Assembly: GCA_024734555.1 (NCBI GenBank)
Contig: JANPWX010000214.1
Coordinates: 349,672 to 413,671, forward strand
DNA length: 64,000 nt
Direction: 5' to 3'
From: Trochalopteron elliotii
Taxonomy: Eukaryota; Chordata; Aves; Passeriformes; Leiothrichidae
The position numbers were made by a program, and so were the translations under genes. Of the stretch, positions 55,101 through 63,371 are shown piece after piece (the stretch's first letter is position 1; each line of letters begins with the position of its first letter). The notes beneath the pieces were generated by a model. The model was given only the letters and a program-made list of their open reading frames with translations. It was not told the origin of the DNA and ran no database searches.

Positions 55101-58100
55101 ACACAAGTGAGAGCAAAGAATTGGCAGTGGTTTGTAGAGACTGCTCTGCCTGGATTTCAGCCACAGAGAAGTGCAGAGATCATCCCTCTATAGATCAAAA
55201 AGCCAGCCTCTTCCCATGTTTTTATTCCCAGTGAAGGAATAACAGAAATGAAGACAGTTGTCAACAAATTCCTGTTCAGTTATTTTCTTCATCATAAATT
55301 CATACAAGCAGATGTAACAGATAGCAAAAAACAGAAACACATACATGTTCTGATGTGAAGGCAACCAGCCTGGGAATAGCTGCCATTCCTTTTTCTTTAA
55401 CTTCTGGGAACATCTTGAAACGTGCAATCAACATAGCATACATGTTAGATATGGCACCACCTGGAGTCCACAGTAATATACTGTTACTTTTTCTATTCAT
55501 TGTAATATCATTTCAGAACAAACAAGTCTTGCTATAGTTTTTCTAACTTTAATGCTAATGTCTCTGTCTCATGGCAGAAACAGAGATTCTGGGTTGTGTA
55601 ATAACAGGATCTACCACATACAAATAACAACTTATGCAAAAGGGACCACTGCAAAAAATGACTGGCACTTCCTTTCACCCTCATTCTAAATACCATCTCT
55701 CCTTCAGTCCCCAGTCTTTGCTTTCCATGTGCCATCAACACATAATCCCCACTCTATTCCATCTCCTAAGCAGATGCCCCCACAAGGCAACTTCCTAAGG
55801 GATTTCCAAGTGCCACCTAATTTGTGCTCTCCCCTCCTAAATCAGGATGGTGTTTCACGTCCCAGCTTTGAGCAAATCCACTCACTGAGACCCAACAGCC
55901 ACCATCTTCTGGATAACTGGAGTGGGAGAAGGGAAGAGAAAGGAAAATGGGTCATTCTAACAAATCTTTTTCATTTTAATTGTCCTCTGATGGGAACAAG
56001 GGGAAAAGGTTAAATGTCCCTAACACTTGGCTTAAAATCACTGGCATACATTCACTTAAAACAGCCATTTCAAGGTGGCTGTTTAGTCCACTTCAAGATG
56101 GATATCAGATCTACAACTCTGCAGTGATCTGTTTTTCCTTTTTGAGATTTTTTCGAAACTGAGTCTCTGTGTCTACAGCGGAGCAATGTTTGGCTTTACA
56201 TTAATGCTGCATGAGCACAATGGGAATATAATGTAGTACCTGAGGCAGAAGCTGAGAACTTTTACATCTGTATGCACACACACAGAAGACAGACAAACAT
56301 GTATACATGAAATCCATCAGGTTTGTCCTGTATATATGTGCATGTGTGTGTGTGTGTATACACACAGAGATTGATTATATATCCATGTTTATGCACGTAT
56401 ATTTATATAAAGCAAAGGTTTTAAATGAACAGTTTGAAATGCTGGTGAGGTAGAGTTCAATTATTGAAACATTCATCCATCTAAAAATGAAGAGCACAAG
56501 ATGTGCACCTCCAGAGGATGGTTCAGCTCATCTGTGGCAGCTGTCTGTGGTAGGTGGAACTTGCCCTGCAGACACATCCCTCCCTCTTCCTCGAATACAC
56601 AGGAGCTGCTGTAACTAGCCCAGCGTAGAAACCCAATGCTTGGACAGCCAAACTGAGATAAAATCCACCCTTTCAGTAGATGAAGGAAGCACTGTTGGGT
56701 ATCTGTGCTGGCAAATTTAACATTGTTTTGACTTTTGTGAGACTTGTTTTAATCTCACTGGAGATATATACTGTTCCACAGCCCACACAAGCTGTGCCCT
56801 TCATTTCTAATCAGAATCCTAGCTCTACTCTTGCAGTGAGGCTGCCCTGCTGTGGGCTTTCCCTGACCTCACTGGCCCTCCTGTGCATCCAAGGGAAAAT
56901 GCCACAGAAAAAGGGCATTGCTGGCATATGGGTCAGTATACACTCAGGTTTTTCTTCCCCTTTCAACTACCTTGAGAGATATGAATGTATTTCTACACCT
57001 GTCTTTGAAATGACAGAACAAGAAATGGAGAGATTAACAGGAAATGCTCAGCTACCTGTCCCTAAAAAATGCAGATGTCATGCAAGAGCTGCTATTGATG
57101 ATTTAGGTGACTGAACTAAGTTGAAGCAATTTGGCCTATCTTGTCCAAAGTGACTGGCTCAGTGTCAAAAGAATCAAGACTGAAATGTTAAGTTTCTTCA
57201 ACACCAGGGTTTCCTATTAGTATTAATTACATATGTAACCTTAAGTGTACTAATAAGCCTTCATTCTGCTTTTAATTTCATAGTTGTGTTCACAGTTAAT
57301 TGCAGCTAACAAAACACACCTATAGAATTTGGAGAAAGCAGTCAGGCTTTTATGCTTCACATGTATTGATACTGTCTATTTCATTTCAGAGAATGCAGAG
57401 AGAAAGAACCTCTTCTTTGCAACAGTAAGGTCTCCAGCTGAAACCATAAAGTAAGAAGACATCACAGAAATTATTTTGATTATTGCCTACAAAAAGCAGA
57501 ACCTGCACACTGAGTATTGCTGCCTTAAGAGTGAAAATTACAAAGATGCACCTTGCACAAACCAGAAATTGCAGAGAAAGAATGAGAGAAGACAGCTCTG
57601 CAAATACCAGGGCAGGTACATGCCTGCCAGAGAGCCTGTCCCCACACAGGTTTCAGCTTGATGAAGTGAGCTCTCACACACCAGCAATACCCTGCCCCCT
57701 TGCCATGCAGCACCTTCTGCAGCCTGGCAGGGCCAGCAGCCCCTCCTGAGGCACACACCTTTCCTGACTCACACTATCTCTAGCTGAGTTTGCCAGACTT
57801 GGGCAGATTGGGCACATGCACTTGAGCTTTTCATCCAGCCTGTTGCCATGCCCAGCTCCGCCCTCCAGAGCTGGCTGGGCAGCCTTGCTATTGCTCTTCT
57901 CTCACCCTGCAGGCTGCTGACCAGCCCAGCGGGAAGGTGAGGAACTAAAAGCAGCTGTACTGAGTCAGCTCAGGGTTGGCAACCAGTCACTGTTCAGTTT
58001 CCAAAACTTTCACTTTGGTCCTGGACTAATGATACACACTTAGAAGCCCAGTGTGATGGAGGCAATGTTTCCAGGGGGATCTCTAAGCACCACAATAAAA

Positions 58101-60215
58101 GCTGTCAGTGCTTCTTAACTAAGAACTCACGGAAAAGTGATGTCAATTTTCTCACCTATTTCTCTACATCTGTGGGAAGGGCCAGAATAAAACTCCCACA
58201 CCCGTTCCCATGTGTGCATTCAGATGGGAGAAGCTGAAGATGAGCCTTGCCTGACCTTCATGGCCTTGGAGAGCTGAGTGTTCTAGGTTGTTATCAGTGA
58301 GGCCTTTCCTCTGCTCAAGAGTGCACTCTTTCTCTCTCCATTAGGTCAACTAACTTTCCAACCAGAAAGGCTCCTTCTTCAACAGCTAACAGTCCATTCT
58401 CTTTTGACAAGCCAAGATATTATACCCAATGTAAATTCTTTCAGTATTTGGAAATTTTGTAAGATATACAGGCCAAAATTTTTGAGCAATGAAATTACAG
58501 AGTCAGAGAAGAGGTGACAAAGAATATAAATCAAAAGAGTAAGTGGAATGATTTAAAAAAAAAAAAGTCTTAACAATGTTTGTCAATGATTTCTCTACAC
58601 TAACTTTTTCCCTTACTGACTTGCCCTGAAGGAACCAGGTTTGTAAGCCTTTAAGCACTCAGATTAACTAGCCACCCAAGTACCCCACTGAGAAAAACAG
58701 GGCAGCTTCTCATGGAAAGCTAACAGCATTCTCTAATGCTGGCAGGGTCTTACTGACACTACTAAGGCCGGAAGGGATGCTGTGCCTTTTCCCTGTTTGC
58801 TCCAGTTTCCCCTGCAGTGATGCAGAGCTTTGTTGTGTTTCTTCCCTTCGTTCCTAATACAACAGCCTTTCTATTTCATGGAATCCATAAAAAGTGGGGG
58901 CAAAGCAAAATTGCAAGGCAAATGTCTCTTCTCATTATGCTTCCCATGTGCCATTACAGCTGCTCATCATGCAGTGCAATTTGCTCGAACAGACCCTCAT
59001 AATCACATCCCTGAAATTCATAAACATGCAACACTTTATCTCAAAGAGGCCACTGGTGTTTACTAGCAAGTGTCCTCTCAAACATGCATATTTAATTATA
59101 TTTACTCTTAAGCTACAGGGGATGTCATATACCACAGTCTGAAAAATAGAGAAAGCTTGAAATGTCATGTACCAGGTGAAAATATCCCATCGCCACAGCC
59201 CCCTGGCCAGCCAACCATCTCTCTCATTTTCCTTAGTGTGACATATTCCAAAAGTACAAACACTGGAGCAATTTCATAGGTGAACCTGAAATGTAGTAAT
59301 GTCCATATTTAATGCTTTCATCTACAACACTAACACATCTTTTCTCAATATTACATTACATTATAGCCAAAATATACTCTATCCTATACTGGGTAGAGTT
59401 CTGTTTCACAATTATTTGCTACAGTCTTCCTTCTGATTTGACATCTAATGTCCAGAAGGAGAAATGCAGGAAGCATTTGAGAATCCGTTTCCACCCACTT
59501 CAGTGAATAAAATCTTGCCCACCTCTCCCAGGTTCAAGGCTTTGCCCTTTATCCAAGAGATGCTGGGCAGAGCCCTTTGCCTGCACAAACCCGTGTGCAT
59601 GTCTGGAGGCACATGTCAGCAACCCTATTCATAACAGCCAGACAGTGCATGAAGCTAAGCAAGTACACAAAAATGCTTCCTAATCCCAAACTGAAAAAAC
59701 CCCCCACACTTTAAATTCTACATCTCTTTCTTCCAGAAAGCAATAGCTTTGCCAGCTCTAGGTATGGATTGTACATAACCTCTCTATGAATGAGGGGTGC
59801 AACTGCTCACTCAGCACCCCTTTCATTTTACATATTTATGCATGCATAATGGTAATCTGTATATACATTTTTTGTGTGCTTTCGGGAGGTGGCACAACCA
59901 ACATCATCTCATGATGATGAAATTTTATAAGTGACAGGCTACAGGACAACATTGAAAGTCTTTCTAAAAATAAGTGTTGTAACCATTTTAAAAGCAGATA
60001 ATTTTTTCTCTAGCAATTTTAACATAAAATTATTCTTCCACTCAGATACAGAAACTAGTATTTTAGAGATAACTGTGAAATCATATTAAATATCTATATA
60101 CTAAATAAAAACCCTTCTACTTACATATTAGTATTTGCTGCTGATGTCAGCCAGTCTGCCGCCAATCCAACCATGTCCAATCCAGTTGAAAGTTGATTAA
60201 AATATCTAGGGTGCC
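27987..60215 (-). CDS. GAD2: Glutamate decarboxylase 2 (GAD65), exons 5-16, 5' part outside the window
   Basis: PLP-dependent enzyme that decarboxylates L-glutamate to GABA and CO2; in vertebrate neurons and islet cells GAD65 is the membrane- and synaptic-vesicle-associated isoform (family knowledge). Twelve exons join in frame into 411 residues with a natural stop. They match human GAD65 175-585 without gaps. Visible functional residues are Q181-L182-S183 (substrate site), H282 (stacks on PLP), D364 (binds the PLP ring nitrogen), K396 in NPHK (Schiff-base lysine), Y425 in the catalytic loop and R558 (substrate). The C-terminus GQDL identifies GAD65 rather than GAD67. The N-terminal palmitoylated region (residues 1-174) is missing because exons 1-4 lie beyond 64000. 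Exon numbers assume the mammalian 16-exon structure. The frame is intact throughout, so this is a functional gene and not a retrocopy. Confidence 0.97.
28161..28803 (-). other. GAD2: GAD2 intron 15
   Basis: 643 nt with GTGAGC donor and CTGCAG acceptor. The acceptor-proximal 90 nt is made of trinucleotide repeats, described next. Otherwise nothing recognised. Confidence 0.95.
28184..28260. repeat. (GAT)7 plus (ATT)n compound microsatellite beside the exon 16 acceptor
   Basis: Seven GAT units (28184-28204), then degenerate TATTATTATT and CATTATTAT blocks. On the minus strand the GAT tract is (CAT)7, giving seven overlapping UCAU motifs at about -24 to -46 from the exon 16 acceptor. That is the branch-point zone. 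Confidence 0.9.
28804..28893 (-). CDS. GAD2: GAD2 exon 15 (residues 499-528)
   Basis: Exon of 90 nt, phase 0, encoding [20 protein letters not shown] then [19 protein letters not shown] is a GAD hallmark. The last third ([14 protein letters not shown]) is the most divergent from human of any exon seen here. The acceptor is TGCTTAG|CC and the donor is AAG|GTGAGCAC. Confidence 0.96.
28894..30500 (-). other. GAD2: GAD2 intron 14
   Basis: 1607 nt, GTATGT donor and CTTAG acceptor. No repeat family or gene recognised inside. Confidence 0.93.
30501..30608 (-). CDS. GAD2: GAD2 exon 14 (residues 463-498)
   Basis: Exon of 108 nt, phase 0, opening the C-terminal domain. It encodes [20 protein letters not shown] then [16 protein letters not shown]. 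Residue 484 is Lys where human has Ile. The acceptor is TGTAAAG|GGA and the donor is AAG|GTATGTAG. Confidence 0.96.
30609..32368 (-). other. GAD2: GAD2 intron 13
   Basis: 1760 nt, GTAGGC donor and AAAG acceptor. Contains a short purine-pyrimidine imbalance near 31270; otherwise nothing recognised. Confidence 0.93.
32369..32518 (-). CDS. GAD2: GAD2 exon 13 with the catalytic loop (residues 413-462)
   Basis: Exon of 150 nt, phase 0 at both ends. It begins [20 protein letters not shown], includes the conserved [19 protein letters not shown] segment and ends in MWRAK. Y425 in the mobile loop 423-433 governs PLP release in GAD65 and makes it an enzyme that is largely apo in vivo (established knowledge). 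The acceptor is CATAAG and the donor is AAG|GTAGGCCT. Confidence 0.97.
32519..34209 (-). other. GAD2: GAD2 intron 12
   Basis: 1691 nt, GTATGT donor and TAAG acceptor. Nothing further recognised. Confidence 0.93.
34210..34288 (-). CDS. GAD2: GAD2 exon 12 with the PLP lysine (residues 387-412)
   Basis: Exon of 79 nt encoding [20 protein letters not shown] then LLVREE. K396 in NPHK forms the internal aldimine with PLP, so this is the key catalytic exon. The first base completes Arg386. The acceptor is TCCCAG and the donor is GAG|GTATGTCA. The sequence is identical to human over this stretch. Confidence 0.97.
34289..38078 (-). other. GAD2: GAD2 intron 11
   Basis: 3790 nt, GTATGA donor and CCCAG acceptor. 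Unique-looking sequence; no repeat or exon recognised. Confidence 0.93.
38079..38143 (-). CDS. GAD2: GAD2 exon 11 (residues 365-385 plus split Arg386)
   Basis: Exon of 65 nt encoding [10 protein letters not shown] then [11 protein letters not shown]. The acceptor TTCCAG|GGA makes the first codon Gly, so the motif reads HVDGAWGGG where human GAD65 has HVDAAWGGG. The donor AAAG|GTATGATT splits the Arg386 codon. Confidence 0.95.
38144..39254 (-). other. GAD2: GAD2 intron 10
   Basis: 1111 nt, GTAAGT donor and TTCCAG acceptor. Nothing further recognised. Confidence 0.93.
39255..39371 (-). CDS. GAD2: GAD2 exon 10 (residues 326-364)
   Basis: Exon of 117 nt in phase 0 at both ends. It encodes [20 protein letters not shown] then [33 protein letters not shown] is the core motif of group II decarboxylases, and the last residue, D364, binds the pyridine nitrogen of PLP. 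The acceptor is TTGCAG and the donor is GAT|GTAAGTAC. Confidence 0.96.
39372..40807 (-). other. GAD2: GAD2 intron 9
   Basis: 1436 nt, GTAAGT donor and TGCAG acceptor. Nothing further recognised. Confidence 0.93.
40808..40862 (-). CDS. GAD2: GAD2 exon 9 (residues 308-325)
   Basis: Short 55-nt exon encoding [18 protein letters not shown], with one leading base that completes Arg307. The acceptor is CTCCAG|A and the donor is CAAAAA|GTAAGTTT. The exon ends in A, not G, and the otherwise perfect GTAAGT compensates. Val replaces human Leu at RRxLEAK-type position 319. Confidence 0.94.
40863..43953 (-). other. GAD2: GAD2 intron 8
   Basis: 3091 nt, GTAAGT donor and CTCCAG acceptor. Nothing further recognised. 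Confidence 0.93.
43954..44033 (-). CDS. GAD2: GAD2 exon 8 (residues 281-306 plus split Arg307)
   Basis: Exon of 80 nt encoding [19 protein letters not shown] then ILIRCDE. The His of SHFS is residue 282, the ring-stacking His of group II decarboxylases. The acceptor is TTTTCAG|AGT. The donor AAAG|GTAAGTAA splits the Arg307 codon. It joins exon 7 to give the continuous TSEHSHFS motif. Confidence 0.95.
51985..52032. repeat. 24-bp tandem duplication at the CR1 5' end
   Basis: GATCCCTACAAATCTATGGG starts at 51985, and a near-identical copy (one T for G) starts at 52009. The unit is CR1 sequence, so duplication happened at or after insertion. Confidence 0.85.
51985..53533 (+). mobile_element. 5'-truncated CR1 LINE (RT fragment plus 3' UTR)
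   Basis: About 1.55 kb. A broken reverse transcriptase frame shows [20 protein letters not shown] with [13 protein letters not shown] and SQHSFMRG near 52100-52315. Further on, [18 protein letters not shown] and FAVDTKLG occur near 52590-52675. The second frame has the conserved FADD box altered to FAVD. The 3' part carries CAGCCTGGAGAAGAGGAGAC and ends ATATGATTCTAC, the CR1 tail. Stops and frame breaks show a dead copy. It lies in GAD2 intron 7, antisense to the gene. It is 5'-truncated, as usual for CR1. Confidence 0.9.
55345..55460 (-). CDS. GAD2: GAD2 exon 7 (residues 243-280)
   Basis: Exon of 116 nt encoding [20 protein letters not shown] then [18 protein letters not shown]. It holds the PLP-phosphate side of the fold and the PEVKEK segment discussed as an autoimmune epitope region of GAD65. 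The acceptor is CTCCAG|GT and the donor is CAT|GTATGTGT. Leu replaces human Met in YAMxIARF. Confidence 0.96.
55461..59172 (-). other. GAD2: GAD2 intron 6
   Basis: 3712 nt. Begins with the weak donor GTACAT and ends CTCCAG. Contains the TG/CA microsatellite near 56339-56366. No exon or repeat family recognised otherwise. Confidence 0.92.
56339..56366. repeat. TG repeat ending in a perfect palindrome
   Basis: (TG)n run that turns into its own complement: TGTGTGTATACACACA (56351-56366) is a 16-bp perfect palindrome. A separate CACACACACAG lies about 70 bp upstream. Confidence 0.85.
59173..59285 (-). CDS. GAD2: GAD2 exon 6 (residues 205-241 plus split codons)
   Basis: Exon of 113 nt encoding [20 protein letters not shown] then [17 protein letters not shown]. 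This is the start of the large PLP-binding domain. The acceptor is TTTCAG|G. The donor is CACCTG|GTACATGA, which keeps the frame (Gly242 is G|GT) but lacks the usual +5 G, so it looks weak. Residue 234 is Cys where the human protein has Ser. Skipping this exon would shift the frame. Confidence 0.94.
59286..60124 (-). other. GAD2: GAD2 intron 5
   Basis: 839 nt, GTAAGT donor and TTTCAG acceptor. Nothing further recognised. Confidence 0.93.
60125..60215 (-). CDS. GAD2: GAD2 exon 5 (residues 175-203 plus split codons)
   Basis: Exon of 91 nt, the first seen in the window. It encodes [13 protein letters not shown] followed by [19 protein letters not shown] is residues 181-183, which contact substrate in GAD65. 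The acceptor is TGCAG, with the first two bases (GG) completing a Gly codon begun in exon 4. The donor AT|GTAAGTAG splits the Met204 codon. Ala replaces the human Thr in TSxANTN. Confidence 0.95.
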
Positions 60216-62043
60216 CTGCATAAGATGGAAAATGTTATCAAAAGGCTGATGACTCTGAATGAAACTATTCAGTGCTGAACAGTATATTTACCTCCATATT
60301 TCTATAGAAGAGGAAGCGCTTTCAAGGTATGAAACAAAGCAAATGGCAGTAAATAGATTTCTTGGAAAAGGCACAATAATTTCTCTTCTTTCTCATTCCA
60401 AAGCCAGTAAAACCAGAGTAATTATACTCAACGCAGAATAATGAATTCCACACATTCCCTATTATCCTTTCAATATGCCTTGAAAATTAGCACATTGCTG
60501 CCTCACAAAAATAGCTGTTTGCTCCCGTTAGTGTGTCACATGTTGTCACTGGATATGGTTTTGCCTGACTAGGTTTGAAAGGCACACATGAGACACCATC
60601 TGAAAAGCTTGCCAGGACATATAACATCAGTGATGAATGGCTAATGATTGTAATAGACAGGGCGAAATGAGAAAATGGAGTATTTTGGTGACTGCTTTGC
60701 ACAACTCCATGGCTGATGATTGTATGAAGATGGCAGGGAAGGTGGTGGTCCTTGTCATTTCTTCACTGTCAGAGTGCAATTACAAATAGCCTGGCTACTT
60801 GCAAACATGATTTTAATCAAATACCATGAAAATCAGCACCGCTGCCACAGCAGAATGATGCACAGGACCAGATTCAGTGAGCTGACTGACTCTTTATTCA
60901 GTTAATCTAATTGGCTCCTGGTTTTTTTTCTAAAATCCTCCTAAAGATTTTCCTTAAAAACGTGCCTAGAGCCATTAAACACAGGAACCATTAAAATTCC
61001 ATTTTTACTAGTTCCTTCCCTCAAGCCCCTGATAAGTGGCATAATTACTGGTACAAATTATGGATGGTCCACAATTACTTAAATGCCATCCAACTCAAAG
61101 GAAGGCAGTCTCTGCTTGGAAAACACCTGTCCTGACCCTTCGAAAATGTACTGTTATTGCCATCAGAGAAAACAAAAGATAGAGCAAGATGATTGAGGAA
61201 ATGCAGACCCAGCACTGAGAGAAAACTTATCTTCAGTCTCCTGTGGCCTCTTATCAGGCGTGGACACATGGCTGGCAGAGCAGCACGGGGAATTGCTCCC
61301 CGGCTCCCACCCTGCAGCACACAAAGGCAGAGTAATCAAGCTGAGCAGGCAGACCACGGCTGAGGATATGGGGCGGGGGGACACACGTGCAAATTCCACT
61401 TGCCTGTGCCCTTAACCTGAGACCAGACCTATGCTACTGCCATCCAGTCTGAGAGCATTTTGCACGGAGCTTCCTCCTCCCACTGACAGGAACTGCCACC
61501 TTTCCCTGGTCTGTGCTGCCAAAGACAGGCAGCCACAGCCCCTGAGCACCGAGGAATGATGCTCAGATCCAGCAGAATGAACTGGATCTTGCCCCCAGCT
61601 CTTCACACTCCTGCGTGGGGCTGGTGGATCTAAGACATATGTGCACCCCATCACCACCACACAGCCTCAGCCATCCTGCTCCAGGGTCTCTGCCTGCAAA
61701 GAATTGCACTTCCCCTTATGAAGGGATTTTTGAAGGAGATTTCCATATTTATAGCTTAGGTTCCATATCACAGCTGGATGAAAAAATTCACCTGAAAGCA
61801 ACAGAAAATTAGGAGCGAAAAGCCTTTAGTGGATCAGGGCTACAGGAAGACTCAAAGAAGGTTACAGAAATTCCTGTTTCGGAAATAAATCCACACTGAA
61901 AAGCTGGGGAATAGCAGAATTTGTATCTGCAGCTGCAGTGTCTCAGCGGTTCTCTGTCAACCCCACACTCAGCCCCAGGCGACAGCCCTGTTGTCACTGT
62001 TTGTTTCTTCAAGCCAACCTCCCAGCACACCACCTGCTTTGGG

Positions 62044-62124
62044 AGCCGCCGCAGGAACAGGCCCGGGCACACGCGGGGGTCGGGCAGCCCTACCCTGGAG
62101 CGAGCGAGGTCGAGGGAGGAGCGC
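62044..62124. promoter_or_regulatory. CpG-dense cluster in GAD2 intron 4
   Basis: About ten CpG dinucleotides in 81 bp, including GCCGCCGC, CACGCGGGGGTCGGG and GAGCGAGCGAGGTCGAGG. Most of the window is CpG-poor. It may be a small CpG island, an alternative promoter or an enhancer core, or only a GC-rich patch. I see no TATA box or initiator I would trust. Confidence 0.35.
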
Positions 62125-63288
62125 TGCATCCAGAGATGTCAGGACAGAGAGAGCAGCAGCTGCTGCTGCTGGGAGGGCCCCCAGCACCCACACCTGTGAC
62201 AGCCCCCTGCACTCCGTGCCCTCCCGTTCTGCAGCACGGCTGTAACACGGAAGGGCAGGGAATGTACTGCCCCAACCTGACCCTGCCCCAGCTACAGGGG
62301 TTTGTCTGTCCATCTGACACCTCAATACATGAGCGAGCTCTCTTCCATTGGCTAGATGGCCGCAGAAAACTGAGGCTCTGCTTAGAATACAGGCTCCACT
62401 GGCCAGGCAGGAAGAGTGTGAGAAGTGCTCAAAAATCTCTACCCAGGTGCCTCTGCCTGAAATACACATCCTTTGTTGAAGTTGATCCTAAACAAAGAGG
62501 TACTGGAAAAGAGACTGTGACAGGGTGAAGAATTGGTCGAGATGAAAATAGGAGATTATTACTTAATGGTTTGTTTAGCAATACACAATGTATTCACAGC
62601 TATCCCAGAGTAAACGTGAGATGCTGGCCAAGAACCAGGGCCAAGGCACAGGGACACGGGAGGCCTGGCTTTCCCTACTGAGGGCGTGCCTCTGCCCCAC
62701 ACACCCTCTCAAACACATTCTGAACTGCACAGGTTTGAGGGCACGAGCATGCCCAGCGTGAACACTCGGCCTCCACAGCGCCCACAGGCAAGCAACGAGC
62801 AGGGCTGGGCACGGCCAGACAGCACGGATAAAGGCACGGCTGGCAGCACCCTGTCTGGCCGTGCTTGCAGCCTCACTGCGTGCATGACCAGCACCAGGGT
62901 CTGCCAGGGAGCAAGGCTGGGCTAGAACCAGCTCCTCGCACCCTTCCTGGAGTTTCCAAGCCATTTTTAAACGCTCATATTTCAATTCCCCTGTCCATTT
63001 TCAATTGTACAGCACAGAGTAACTGAATTTCACACCCATCTTTCCCTGCATTCGCAGCCACTGCCTTTTACATCCCCTCATCAAGAATTCCGTCTCTGCT
63101 GGTAAGGGGGCAGAAAGCGTGCCTTCCCCAGGCACCCCAGTGAGCCGCGGCATGCAGGAAACACCTGGGTGCAACCCACACCTGCCCCTCGGCCAGAAAA
63201 TCAGCCATCTGCCTCGTCGAATCCCTTGACCTGGGTATCCAGCTGTGAGGCTAATCTATGCAATACAATTTATTTTTCAATCAGCCTC

Positions 63289-63371
63289 CCGGGGCCCTGC
63301 AGCAAAACGCCGCCCAGGAGGGACCGTGTCCGAGGGGCTTCTGCCGCAGGAGCGGAGGAAGACGCTGCCGC
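63289..63371. promoter_or_regulatory. Second CpG-dense cluster in GAD2 intron 4
   Basis: About nine CpG in 83 bp, including AACGCCGCCC, GTGTCCGAGG and AAGACGCTGCCGCC. Lies 1.2 kb from the first cluster, in the same GC-rich domain (about 61250-63600). Function unknown. Confidence 0.3.

Larger units (their letters stand above)
44034..55344 (-). other. GAD2: GAD2 intron 7, the longest intron in the window
   Basis: 11311 nt, GTATGT donor and TTTCAG acceptor. Holds the CR1 copy at 51985-53533 in the opposite orientation to GAD2. The rest is unique-looking AT-rich DNA with no exon-like open frame. Exons 7 and 8 join precisely across it (TSEH|SHFS), so no coding exon is missing here. Confidence 0.93.

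Noticed and set aside
56680..57114. 144-codon plus-strand open frame in GAD2 intron 6
   Set aside because: No similarity to any family I know and antisense to the gene. Likely chance.
61938..62528. 196-codon plus-strand open frame, the longest in the window
   Set aside because: It lies in the GC-rich, CpG-rich part of GAD2 intron 4, where stops are rare by composition. Overlapping frames on both strands are equally open. No domain or motif is visible.
62866..62890. Possible REST/RE1-like site (GCACCAGGGTCTGCC region)
   Set aside because: Only about 12 of 21 consensus positions fit by eye; too weak to call.
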